Positions 1 through 6,917 of a stretch of DNA of 9,023 nucleotides are shown here, one piece after another (position 1 is the stretch's first letter; every line of letters starts with the position of its first letter). A model generated the notes under the pieces. It saw only the letters and a list, made by a program, of their open reading frames with translations. It was not told the origin of the DNA and ran no database searches. Origin of the DNA: Desulfocapsa sp. (GTDB lineage Bacteria; Desulfobacterota; Desulfobulbia; Desulfobulbales; Desulfocapsaceae); NCBI GenBank assembly GCA_029935135.1, contig JAOZKX010000058.1, forward strand, positions 1 to 9,023, written 5' to 3'. The position numbers and the translations under genes were made by a program.

Positions 1-759
1 ATCCAGTTGTTTGATAGCCCTGTTATAGCGCCTGATGTGTTCACTAAAGCAGTATTGTTTTGCCATCGATAGTGGCGGCGCTGGGGTAGTCGTTAAGGCA
101 AAGAGTTGGAGAAGTCTTACACTTGGTGGATGCTGAGGGTGATGGGGGAATGTTTCGTCAGCAACCGTTGCCAGGATCTGGTTACGGAGAAAAAAGTCGA
201 TCAGGGGGTAATAGACAAGGGTTTGCCCGACTGTCCAGTGGAAATCCCTTTTAAAATCCGCAGGAGAAACAGCAGTGCAGGAAGATGTGAGAAGATTCAC
301 CCTGAAAATAGCATTGTTGTTCCCTGCTGATTCTTTTGCAAAGAGATAGGCGTGTTCCGGCTCCCCATCATTATCCAGACAGATGATGGAAGGGGTCTGA
401 TTCATTTCAGAGAGCATGGTAAAAAGCATATATACTGATAGGGGATTGCCGGCTTTTTGCCTCCACACTGTTTCCGGCGCTGTCAATACTGCATCTTTAT
501 GGATCTGTATCGTTCGTTTGTACCACAAAACGAGGGCATTCAGGGATACAGGCAATGACCCTATCTCTTCTTCCATGGTTTGAACGAGACTGCTGCGCAG
601 ACGCCATGTAGCCATGTCCAGTCCATTGAAGCCGTGAGTAAAAAGGGAACTGGGCCAGGTCATCCCCATGGAAAGCTCAAGGAACAGAGGGTCGGTAAAA
701 TTATTGCTGATGCGGTCAAGCAATTGATTTGCTAGCTCGATGCTCTCTGCAGGGTTCAT
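1..759 (-). CDS. Partial CDS running off the left edge; transglutaminase-like fold without the catalytic Cys (tentative)
   Basis: On the minus strand no stop codon occurs from the TAG at 792-790 down to base 1, giving 263 sense codons; the only in-frame ATG near the beginning is at 759. The visible 253 residues have no signal peptide or membrane helix. Residues about 95-157 follow the transglutaminase-core pattern: a Gly-Asn turn (G104-N105), an amphipathic helix, a strand (S124-L128), a His-Ala strand start (H136-A137), then a strand ending near N155. The residue after Gly-Asn, normally the nucleophilic Cys, is Pro106, so the protein would be a non-catalytic relative. This assignment is pattern recognition only. 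The gene begins 30 nt after the ligase gene, in the same frame, with no clear Shine-Dalgarno, so it is probably co-transcribed and translationally coupled. Its 3' end lies outside the window. Confidence 0.72.
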   Translation of the reverse strand, partial: MNPAESIELANQLLDRISNNFTDPLFLELSMGMTWPSSLFTHGFNGLDMATWRLRSSLVQTMEEEIGSLPVSLNALVLWYKRTIQIHKDAVLTAPETVWRQKAGNPLSVYMLFTMLSEMNQTPSIICLDNDGEPEHAYLFAKESAGNNNAIFRVNLLTSSCTAVSPADFKRDFHWTVGQTLVYYPLIDFFLRNQILATVADETFPHHPQHPPSVRLLQLFALTTTPAPPLSMAKQYCFSEHIRRYNRAIKQLD

Positions 760-789
760 TTGATTCAGGGAATCTGCAAAGGATATCCC

Positions 790-2601
790 CTATTCCACCA
801 GTCCGCTTTCACCGAAGTTTTGCCTTGCCCGTTCGCGATAGATATCCCTCAGGTGCCTGTCAATACTGATGGTGTGCTGGTATTGGCCCATGCCAGTGAC
901 AAAGGTATACATATTTTGCCATGCCATTTCGCTTCTTGGATAGAACGCACATTCACGGGAAAAAAAATGCTCGGCTGATGCCAGATCCTGCTGCTGCAGG
1001 CTCAGTTGGCCAAAAAGAAGATTCAGGTGGGAAAAATCAGGGTCAAGGGCAGCCACCCGTTTGAGATATGCTTCTGCCTGCTCGGTGTGCTGCGGCAGCC
1101 TCATTGAGAGTCGGCCGATTTTATACGATGGGATGATGGTGTTGAAAGGGGAAAGAGATTTCTCATAGAACCCGATCGCCTTTTTTATCAATGCCAGCTT
1201 CTCGTCCAGACGGTCCGGAGCATTGTAACTGTTGGCCACCTCCTCTTTGATCATTCCCAGGCGGAGATAGGAGTTATGGCTGATCTGTATATAAGCAACA
1301 ACCAGGGCAGCGACGGTACATAGGCAGGTTACAATTGTTCCGGGGATCCACGGGGCTGTCTCTTTGAGCGTGTCCGGGAGGGCATTACCATGGACAGGCC
1401 AGTTAAGACCCAGAACGAAGAAACCAAGAAAACTGGTGGGAACCTGCACCAGAAGCATATCAAACATGGATAAAAAAATGACGAAGTAAGCACTGATTCG
1501 GGCGCAGGCCTGCAGCGGGTCCCGGTGAGGAGAACGCCAGATCTGGGAAATCATAATAATAAACGCCAGAAGAGCAGGAATGCCAAGTTGAGCCCCAATA
1601 TTCAGCAGTTCATTATGGGGGTGGACTGTCATGTCAGCGGCGTATAGGCGCTGCTGGTAAGAACTTACTTTGCGAAAAGGGGTGAACTCCTTTTGGTATA
1701 AACCTGTGCCGATCCCCAGCGGATGTTTGGCGATCATTACTCCCGTTCCTGTCCATAAGGGAAGGCGGACATCCTTTTCAACAACTCGCAGGAGGGGTGC
1801 TGGAAACCATATATATGCTGCTGTAAGGCCAATAAGCACGGCGGATAGAAGCGTAGTGATAAGAACTGTTCTGTGGAGAAGGCGGGGCAGTCGAATAATG
1901 ATGAAGAAAACTGGCAGGAGAGCCGCAGCCAGCCATGCTGCTCTGCTATGACACTGGTAGAGAACAAAGATGGTGGGAATCAGGAACAGCAGTAGTGGTA
2001 GCAGGACGCTTGTCAGCCGGTTCTTTATGCAGCGTTTTGCCGTCTGCATAAAATAGTAGATAACCCAGGGACTGAGCATCAACAAGAGCCCGGCCATCCA
2101 GTTAATGTTGCCGGGGGTACCTACCGGCTCGCTCTGGCGATAGAGGGCTATGCAGGCGAGTATGATCTGCACAAACCACAAGCAACTGGCCCATGCTGCG
2201 ATTTTTGTTAAAGTCAGCTGTCCGGATTTCAGGAGGATGGCAGCGGCAATGGGAATGGTCACATAGCCGATAAGCAGAAGAAACGAGTCAAAATATTCCA
2301 TCTTCTTCGGTATATGCATAAGCAGCATAAAGGCGAATAGAATGATCGCTGCCATGAGTATCGGCTTGAAGCGCCAGGGAAAGAAGATCATCAGGGGGAG
2401 AGCCAGCAGGCCGAGGATGGCGGTGGCTGGAAAACTGATGGTATGTGCGAGATTGAAAAAAACGGTCTGGCCGATTTGCAGAGAAGGCGGGAATATAGCC
2501 AGGGGATAGGAAAAAAAGGAGAGAAACAGGAGGCAGCAGAGAAAAATCCGAACACTCATCTGCCTGGCAGGAACAAGGGGTTTAGTCAGGCTTTCACTCA
2601 T
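790..2601 (-). CDS. O-antigen ligase / polymerase family membrane protein (Wzy_C type) with C-terminal TPR region
   Basis: Inner-membrane protein of about 603 residues with roughly a dozen hydrophobic helices in the first 440 residues. Family marks: a P-G-N-x-N segment near residue 163, the S-R-A-A-W motif near 219-223 (normally S-R-G-A-W), R279 before L-W, an H-P-L-G-I-G-T-G turn near 293, and H-P-H-N near 327-330, followed by a helix beginning G-I-P. This is the order seen in WaaL/PglL/Wzy_C proteins, which transfer or polymerise lipid-linked glycans on the periplasmic side. Residues about 456-593 are soluble and helical, resembling two to three TPRs, for partner binding. Start: a TTG at 2622 is also in frame, but the ATG at 2601 gives a natural N terminus; neither has a strong Shine-Dalgarno. 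It follows the FG-GAP gene on the same strand and ends in TAG, the only TAG among the main genes here. Ligase versus polymerase cannot be decided, nor can the glycan. Confidence 0.9.
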   Translation of the reverse strand: MSESLTKPLVPARQMSVRIFLCCLLFLSFFSYPLAIFPPSLQIGQTVFFNLAHTISFPATAILGLLALPLMIFFPWRFKPILMAAIILFAFMLLMHIPKKMEYFDSFLLLIGYVTIPIAAAILLKSGQLTLTKIAAWASCLWFVQIILACIALYRQSEPVGTPGNINWMAGLLLMLSPWVIYYFMQTAKRCIKNRLTSVLLPLLLFLIPTIFVLYQCHSRAAWLAAALLPVFFIIIRLPRLLHRTVLITTLLSAVLIGLTAAYIWFPAPLLRVVEKDVRLPLWTGTGVMIAKHPLGIGTGLYQKEFTPFRKVSSYQQRLYAADMTVHPHNELLNIGAQLGIPALLAFIIMISQIWRSPHRDPLQACARISAYFVIFLSMFDMLLVQVPTSFLGFFVLGLNWPVHGNALPDTLKETAPWIPGTIVTCLCTVAALVVAYIQISHNSYLRLGMIKEEVANSYNAPDRLDEKLALIKKAIGFYEKSLSPFNTIIPSYKIGRLSMRLPQHTEQAEAYLKRVAALDPDFSHLNLLFGQLSLQQQDLASAEHFFSRECAFYPRSEMAWQNMYTFVTGMGQYQHTISIDRHLRDIYRERARQNFGESGLVE

Positions 2602-2650
2602 ACTGATGTCACTTTCAGCCAATAAAGATCATGCAAAACGATAGATCCTG

Positions 2651-3913
2651 TTACCGGTCTATTTCCATTTTCTTTTTTAGAAGAAGCATACGCCATGGGG
2701 CAGCAGTGCCGTTCCTGTAAATATAGGCAGCACCTGTGCTGTCAATATCAAAATAGGCACCGATTAGGGCTGTCTCACTGTCCAGGGACAGTGATTGAGC
2801 AAAGCTACCGTAGCTGACACTGTCGCTAATCTTTTTTTGCTGACTCCAGGCCGATCCGTCGTGAGTGAACAGGTAGGCAGCGCCTGACTCTGATCCTCTA
2901 TCATCATCTCCCATGGCCCCGATCAGGGCACTATCACAATTTATGGCGACAGGGTAGCCAAAGGAGTCGTTGTCTTCTCTGTCTTCGGCGAGGAGTTTTG
3001 CCTGCATGCTCCAGATGGTGCCGGATCGCGTGAAAATATAGGCCGACCCGGCCCTGTAGCTGCTGTCTATTGAGCTGCCGTCATTGGGAGATCCAACAAG
3101 AGCCGTGTCACCATAAAGGGATACGGAGAGGCCGAAGTTTGCATAGATGGTGTGTGGATCTTCCATTCCTGTGAGTTTTGCCTGTTGGCTCCAGGTCGTT
3201 CCAGATCGAGTGAAGATATACGCTGCTCCGGATGATTGCCCTTCATTGTCGCTTGCTTGACTCGCACCAATAAGAGCGGTATCATTATTTAAGGAAACGG
3301 AGCAGCCAAAGGAGCTGTAGAGGGTGTCGTCAAATGCAGTGATTTTTGCCTGCTGACTCCACACAGTGCCAGATCGAGTGAAGATATATGCTGCTTCCCT
3401 GTCCTGGTCGCCGACCAGGACGGTGTCGGCGTGTAATGATACGGAGCAGCTAAAAGAGCTGTAAGTCGGGGCATCAGCGGCCATCAATTTTGCCTGCAGG
3501 TTCCAGAGAGTGCCAGAGCGAACAAAGACATAGACGGCATTGCGGTCGTTGAAGCCAGTGGCACCAATAACGATCGTTTCCCCATCCACAGCAACCGATC
3601 TGCCAAAATGATCACCGGCAACCCCATCAGTTGCAATGAGTTTTGCCTGTTGTTCCCATTTCAAGCCGACCCGGATAAAAACATAGGCTGCGCCGGTATA
3701 GCGCCCCCTGTCGCCATCTCCATAAGCACCAATTACTGCGATATCCCCAGCCACAGAAACTGAGATTCCGAAGTGATCGTAGGCAACACTGTCAGCGCCA
3801 AGAAGTCTCTGTGCAGTACCGGGGTTGAATGCTGCCCAGACAGGATTGAGGCTCGAAATAAGCAGGCTGAATAGTACGGTTAAACCGATAGAGACGGGAA
3901 TACGCATGTTCAT
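2651..3913 (-). CDS. Secreted FG-GAP (integrin-alpha type) repeat protein, probable seven-bladed beta-propeller
   Basis: A 420-residue protein with a Sec signal peptide: a short basic start, a hydrophobic stretch, and a probable cleavage after V-W-A near residue 27. The rest is seven copies of an FG-GAP-like unit of about 45-60 residues. Each begins Phe-Gly/Ser-x-Ser-Val-(S/A) (near residues 48, 103, 154, 202, 260, 318 and 371), continues to A-L-I-G-A or a variant, and ends G-A-A-Y-(I/V)-F-T-R-S-G-T-x-W-S-x-Q-A-K. Seven units fit one closed propeller. Such proteins are extracellular or surface-bound and often bind ligands or Ca2+; the Asp-rich loops (D-G-D-R-G, D-D-D-R-G) after the A-Y/A-M strands suit Ca2+ binding. 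ATG 3913 or 3907 is chosen because AGAGG at 3918-3922 precedes them; the upstream GTG at 3931 has no ribosome site. The gene is first in the leftward operon, 49 bp before the ligase ATG. The C terminus ends in an odd P-W-R-M-L-L-L plus Lys-rich tail. Confidence 0.88.
   Translation of the reverse strand: MNMRIPVSIGLTVLFSLLISSLNPVWAAFNPGTAQRLLGADSVAYDHFGISVSVAGDIAVIGAYGDGDRGRYTGAAYVFIRVGLKWEQQAKLIATDGVAGDHFGRSVAVDGETIVIGATGFNDRNAVYVFVRSGTLWNLQAKLMAADAPTYSSFSCSVSLHADTVLVGDQDREAAYIFTRSGTVWSQQAKITAFDDTLYSSFGCSVSLNNDTALIGASQASDNEGQSSGAAYIFTRSGTTWSQQAKLTGMEDPHTIYANFGLSVSLYGDTALVGSPNDGSSIDSSYRAGSAYIFTRSGTIWSMQAKLLAEDREDNDSFGYPVAINCDSALIGAMGDDDRGSESGAAYLFTHDGSAWSQQKKISDSVSYGSFAQSLSLDSETALIGAYFDIDSTGAAYIYRNGTAAPWRMLLLKKKMEIDR
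3201..3388. repeat. 20-bp direct repeat inside the FG-GAP gene
   Basis: The 20 bases CCAGATCGAGTGAAGATATA occur identically at 3201-3220 and 3369-3388, 168 bp (56 codons) apart. A diverged copy, CCGGATCGCGTGAAAATATA, is at 3021-3040. They encode the strand I-F-T-R-S-G-T of neighbouring propeller blades. The identity at DNA level suggests recent duplication or gene conversion between blades. Confidence 0.85.
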
Positions 3914-3917
3914 AAGA

Positions 3918-3922
3918 CCTCT
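3918..3922 (-). promoter_or_regulatory. Shine-Dalgarno of the FG-GAP gene
   Basis: The minus strand reads AGAGG, 4 nt before ATG 3913 and 10 nt before ATG 3907. This decides against the GTG at 3931, which has nothing similar upstream. Confidence 0.55.
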
Positions 3923-3931
3923 TCGTTTCAC

Positions 3932-4412
3932 ATTGTTTGCTAAGAATTACCAGAGACAGTAGAGATTCTGTAATAGAGTATATTGTATATCGTAAAACGA
4001 AACAAGTGTTCCCATATTCATTAGAGGAAATGGGCAGTTTCAATAAAGCCATGGTTAAGCAGCACGCCTTTAGCCTTACAGGTTTATTATGTTGATATGG
4101 TGCTGGGGAAGAGGAGTAGGGGACTCAACAACAAGTGTGATTCCCGGTTAGTGATAAATTTTCACGATAGTCAGTAGGGACAGCTCAGAGCCAGAGATTT
4201 ATAAAAACGATCGGCTGTTGCAGGGGGGATCCTTCGATAATGCAGTACTCTGTCTTCACTTAGCAGATGTCAAGTAGAGACAACTCCTCTTGTTGAGCTT
4301 TCCTTGTCGTAAACTGCCAAAAAAATGTCGGGAAGTGCCAAGCTACCAGTCCTGTTGTTTGCTATGTTGTAATAATCGCAATAAGGCGAAAACTAATACA
4401 GGGACAACACTA
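3932..4412. other. Intergenic stretch between divergent genes
   Basis: About 480 bp without a supportable gene. It holds the leftward promoter near 4000. The rightward part (about 4060-4412) should contain the promoter of the small secreted gene, but no convincing -35/-10 pair is visible. Only short palindromes such as GCTCAGAGC near 4185 were seen, and no riboswitch or RNA family was recognised. Confidence 0.5.
3977..4005 (-). promoter_or_regulatory. Sigma70-type promoter for the leftward FG-GAP/ligase operon
   Basis: On the minus strand TTGTTT (4005-4000) is followed after exactly 17 nt by TATACT (3982-3977). The -10 matches 5 of 6 consensus bases and the -35 matches 3 of 6. Transcription would start near 3970, leaving a leader of about 57 nt to ATG 3913. 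Confidence 0.5.
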
Positions 4413-4703
4413 ATGAAAACTTTATTAATCGCACTCGCACTTATCGTAACGGCAACATCAGTAAATGCTGCAACCTATTACGGCAACAGCCCATATTCCA
4501 GAGAGATCAGGAAAGGATGTGAAAGGGCCACTTCATATCGTGACAGGAAAAAGGTAATCCGAGACATCCCTGCTGCCAAGAGATGCTTCGCAGCAGTAGT
4601 CAGGGAGGATGACATGCAGCGTCTTGATCAGTCTTATATTGATGTGAACAATGCGATGACTGACTACTTAATAGATAGGACCAGACTCAGGAATAGGCGA
4701 TAA
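4413..4703 (+). CDS. Small secreted basic protein with two cysteines, family unknown
   Basis: A 96-residue protein starting M-K-T-L-L-I-A-L-A-L, a textbook Sec signal peptide with probable cleavage after S-V-N-A (residue 19). The mature part of about 77 residues is rich in Arg/Lys and Asp, predicted mainly helical, with only two Cys (C36 and C58), well placed for one periplasmic disulfide. It ends in a basic tail (L-R-N-R-R). The frame is open 41 codons further upstream, but that extension is Cys-rich, unlike a signal sequence, and AGGGA (4400-4404) precedes ATG 4413 by 8 nt, so 4413 is chosen. I do not recognise the family. It is preceded by a divergent operon and followed by 321 bp before the next rightward gene, so it is probably monocistronic. 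Confidence 0.72.
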   Translation: MKTLLIALALIVTATSVNAATYYGNSPYSREIRKGCERATSYRDRKKVIRDIPAAKRCFAAVVREDDMQRLDQSYIDVNNAMTDYLIDRTRLRNRR

Positions 4704-4921
4704 GACCGCAAGGACAACGCAACCACAAAGGGCATGAGCAAGCTACCAGCGGCCAGAATGGCAGCTATTGCCAGGGAGAATCTGATCAGGCATTGGGGCT
4801 GAATGCAAAAAAGAATTTTTACTGACCAGGAGATGAAAGAGAATAGCAAAGAGGCTCTAAGGTAAGGAAAAACACTTTTGAGGTCGTACATACTCGAATA
4901 AAGGGGCGACGATATTCCTTT

Positions 4922-4927
4922 TATAAT
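4922..4927 (+). promoter_or_regulatory. Possible -10 box for the beta-sandwich gene
   Basis: Perfect TATAAT about 100 nt before ATG 5025. At 17 nt spacing the -35 position reads TAAAGG, which is poor, so the promoter would need an activator or another sigma factor. Low certainty. Confidence 0.3.
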
Positions 4928-5014
4928 CATTTTCGATGTGTTCTAATTATTGGGAAATTTGTATTTTGGGCAGGGGAGGGGTGTGAGTAGTATTATTTGT
5001 TTTTGGTTCTAACT

Positions 5015-5020
5015 GGAGGA
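5015..5020 (+). promoter_or_regulatory. Shine-Dalgarno of the beta-sandwich gene
   Basis: GGAGGA ends 4 nt before ATG 5025, a strong ribosome-binding site that fixes this start. Confidence 0.8.
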
Positions 5021-5024
5021 AATT

Positions 5025-6428
5025 ATGGTTAACTTTATCAAATTTGCAGGTGTTGTTTTTTGTTTTTGCTGTTTAACGGGGACGGTACAGGCAGTTACTC
5101 CATACGATACTTTTTCAGAGAGCAAGATTGATGGTAGTAAGTGGGTGGCTGGTAAAGATAATAGGGTGGGGTTGGATCAGTTTCGGGTGGTAAAAGATGG
5201 CATCTTCAAATCATATGTGGCTGGCTCCACATACAGTGGTGGAGAGTTGAATAACGAATTCCACTTTGCTGATCCAAATACTATAAACAGCATATCGGTG
5301 GATATAGCAATCATTGGGGCGGAACTATCGGGCAATGTCGGTTTTGTTGGTGCAGCTATTGAGGGGAATTTTTATGATGAGAGCGGTGGTTCTGTTTATG
5401 CTGGTATCGCTTTAGGGTTTGGTGATGGAAAGTACTCTGTAATGTATGGTGTAGATTCTCCTAATATTGATGATTCCGGCATCCTTCTTGACAACCTTAG
5501 TCTGAACACCACTTATACCCTCAAACTTGTGTATGACGGGGACAGGAGTTTTGCCTTCACCGTGAATGGATCTTCCGAAAAGACTGTTGTCGGGCCAATC
5601 CGGACTGCCTCCTCAAGTACGGAGCACAAAGCCCTAACTACTTTTGTCTCTGGAGAGCAGGGACAGGAGGGGGCAGGTGGAGTGGTTGCAAGTTATGATA
5701 ATGTTGTTGTCAATGCCGGTTTGCCCACAACATTTACAGAAGATTTTGCATCATCGCCCCTGGATGTGACTAGGTGGTCCGGCAATGAATTGATAAGAAA
5801 TATAAAAGAAGAGCGACTTCAGCTCAAAGTCCAGTGTAACGGAACGGGAAACGAGTCACTTGACGCCTTTATTCCATCAGTAAATATAACGGATTATCTG
5901 CAGGCAGATGTGGTAGTTCAGGATATTTCCGTTGTTACTGGTAGTGACAAGACGACAAACCAGGGGCAGGCGAGGTTGATGGCCAGATATTTCAATACAC
6001 TGTATGACGGAAGTGGATACAACGGACAGGAAGGCAATGTTTTTGGCATGGCGAGGATCAAATACTATTCCGATACAACCCTTTACCCGGAGGCTGTGGT
6101 TTTTCGCTGTGACGATGCCGCCTGCAGCACTGCCACCACTCTTTTTGAGGAAGGTTTTTCCTGTACACCGTCTTTAAATGTTCCCATAACCATGAGTATT
6201 ATGAAATCCGGAAACACATTGTTTTTGAAGTGCGGAGATGACAAGAAATCATATACCCTAAGTGGTCCGACCTATGCCCCCGAGACCCCCATTCGCTTCC
6301 TGAGAAGCAGAGCGTATGCTGAGTCGGGGCAAGACACCTTTATGAAGGTGCAATTTGACAATGTATACACGCTGAATAGTTTTCCATGGACCATGTTTCT
6401 GCCTGCGATCACAAAACCAGTTGACTAA
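5025..6428 (+). CDS. Secreted protein with two tandem concanavalin/LamG-like beta-sandwich domains
   Basis: A 467-residue protein with a signal peptide (hydrophobic residues 5-20, cleavage probably after V-Q-A near 23). Two domains follow, about residues 27-230 and 236-450. Each opens with a D-x-F-x-x-S-x-(I/L)-D-x-(S/T)-(K/R)-W motif (D28...W40; D240...W251), has alternating beta-strand patterns, and closes with an (Y/F)-D-N-V strand (224-227; 444-447). This frame is typical of jelly-roll domains of the LamG/concanavalin superfamily, which bind glycans or matrix; no glycosidase catalytic motif is evident. Domain 2 has five Cys (C271, C362, C367, C380, C403), while mature domain 1 has none, so the halves have diverged. 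The tail ends F-P-W-T-M-F-L-P-A-I-T. Probably extracellular or surface-attached; substrate unknown. The rightward gene stands alone and is convergent with the zinc-ribbon frame. Confidence 0.85.
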   Translation: MVNFIKFAGVVFCFCCLTGTVQAVTPYDTFSESKIDGSKWVAGKDNRVGLDQFRVVKDGIFKSYVAGSTYSGGELNNEFHFADPNTINSISVDIAIIGAELSGNVGFVGAAIEGNFYDESGGSVYAGIALGFGDGKYSVMYGVDSPNIDDSGILLDNLSLNTTYTLKLVYDGDRSFAFTVNGSSEKTVVGPIRTASSSTEHKALTTFVSGEQGQEGAGGVVASYDNVVVNAGLPTTFTEDFASSPLDVTRWSGNELIRNIKEERLQLKVQCNGTGNESLDAFIPSVNITDYLQADVVVQDISVVTGSDKTTNQGQARLMARYFNTLYDGSGYNGQEGNVFGMARIKYYSDTTLYPEAVVFRCDDAACSTATTLFEEGFSCTPSLNVPITMSIMKSGNTLFLKCGDDKKSYTLSGPTYAPETPIRFLRSRAYAESGQDTFMKVQFDNVYTLNSFPWTMFLPAITKPVD

Positions 6429-6527
6429 CTCCTCGAAGAAAGTCGGAGTGGGTATGTGATAAAACAATAGCTGATGTACCTTCTGTCACATTACCGTCAA
6501 TTCCAGCACCTCAGTTTCTGTGAAAGC

Positions 6528-6557
6528 TTGAAGGCATCATTTCTTTTCTTCCTTCAA
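6528..6557. terminator. Weak inverted repeat between convergent genes
   Basis: TTGAAGG (6528-6534) and CCTTCAA (6551-6557) form a 7-bp stem with a 16-nt loop between the two convergent genes. No T-run follows on either strand, so it is at best a weak or factor-assisted terminator. Confidence 0.25.
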
Positions 6558-6631
6558 ACCAGCAGAGGCCAAAATTATTATACATACTCAAACTCTTCCG
6601 CATCAGCAACCTGGCCGACTATCTCAATCAT

Positions 6632-6862
6632 TCACCAGTAAGTACGGCTCCGCAAACATTTTTGGCATACGCATACCTCACCTTGTAGGGAACCATAAAG
6701 AACGCCAGGTTTGATGAGGTGTCCGCACTCGGTGCATACTACTGGACGCTTGCAAACAGCAAGTATTTCTCTGGCGGGAGAATGATGTACAGTTTCCCGC
6801 TTGATCGTCTTGATTGGTAAGGGAGGATATCGTTCTTTTGAAGGAGTGAATGTGACTTTCAT
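6632..6862 (-). CDS. Small zinc-ribbon protein, possibly interrupted by an amber codon upstream
   Basis: A 76-residue frame whose second half is a compact zinc ribbon: C43-x2-C46-G-H, then I-x2-G-x2-Y, then C66-x2-C69, with an extra Cys at 64. This four-Cys spacing is a normal zinc knuckle pair, so the frame is likely real or recently real. The first 36 residues are basic, Pro-rich and unmatched. No Shine-Dalgarno lies before ATG 6862. However, the same frame continues upstream through a TAG (6895-6893) to ATG 6910, which has a strong GGAGT site. So the gene may once have begun at 6910 and been broken by the TAG, may read through it, or may follow a five-codon leader. Function unknown; DNA/RNA binding or a small regulatory adaptor are possibilities. 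It is about 380 bp downstream of the mosaic gene on the same strand. Confidence 0.5.
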   Translation of the reverse strand: MKVTFTPSKERYPPLPIKTIKRETVHHSPAREILAVCKRPVVCTECGHLIKPGVLYGSLQGEVCVCQKCLRSRTYW

Positions 6863-6863
6863 T

Positions 6864-6896
6864 CTAGTGGAATGTCTAACTCCGACAGACTCCTAG
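6864..6896. promoter_or_regulatory. Imperfect 33-bp dyad at the zinc-ribbon start
   Basis: CTAG (6864-6867) and GTCT (6874-6877) pair with AGAC (6887-6890) and CTAG (6893-6896) around a 9-nt centre. The arms are uneven (6 and 2 nt between the paired blocks). It lies directly before ATG 6862 and contains the TAG. It could be an operator, an mRNA hairpin or an insertion-element end. Confidence 0.35.
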
Positions 6897-6917
6897 TGTG
6901 TTTTGTTCATAAGAATT

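Larger units (their letters stand above)
4704..5024. other. Intergenic stretch upstream of the beta-sandwich gene
   Basis: 321 bp. It contains an exact TATAAT at 4922-4927 and a purine-rich stretch (4970-4985) before the Shine-Dalgarno of the next gene. No clear terminator follows the small gene. A minus-strand frame (4664-4930) crosses it and is considered doubtful. Confidence 0.45.

Noticed and set aside
106..330. Plus-strand frame near the left edge
   Set aside because: It lies fully antisense to the longer open minus-strand frame (1-759), which has better protein-like composition and operon context.
760..1951. Plus-strand frames over the ligase gene
   Set aside because: Antisense shadows of a strongly supported membrane-protein gene.
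4337..4750. CAAGCTACCAG repeated on both sides of the small secreted gene
   Set aside because: An 11-bp match at this distance is expected several times by chance in 9 kb and has no other supporting structure.
4664..4930. Minus-strand 88-codon frame with a hydrophobic stretch
   Set aside because: It has no Shine-Dalgarno, overlaps the 3' end of the well-supported small secreted gene on the other strand, and matches no family I know. It is probably a chance frame, though a small membrane protein cannot be fully excluded.
6428..6449. ACTCC/GGAGT inverted repeat right after the beta-sandwich gene as a terminator
   Set aside because: It has only a 5-bp stem with a 12-nt loop and no T-run.
6874..6890. 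GTCTAAC resembling the R'' box of an integron attC site
   Set aside because: No partner GTTRRRY box in the right orientation was found within the following 120 bp, and there is no integrase or cassette array.
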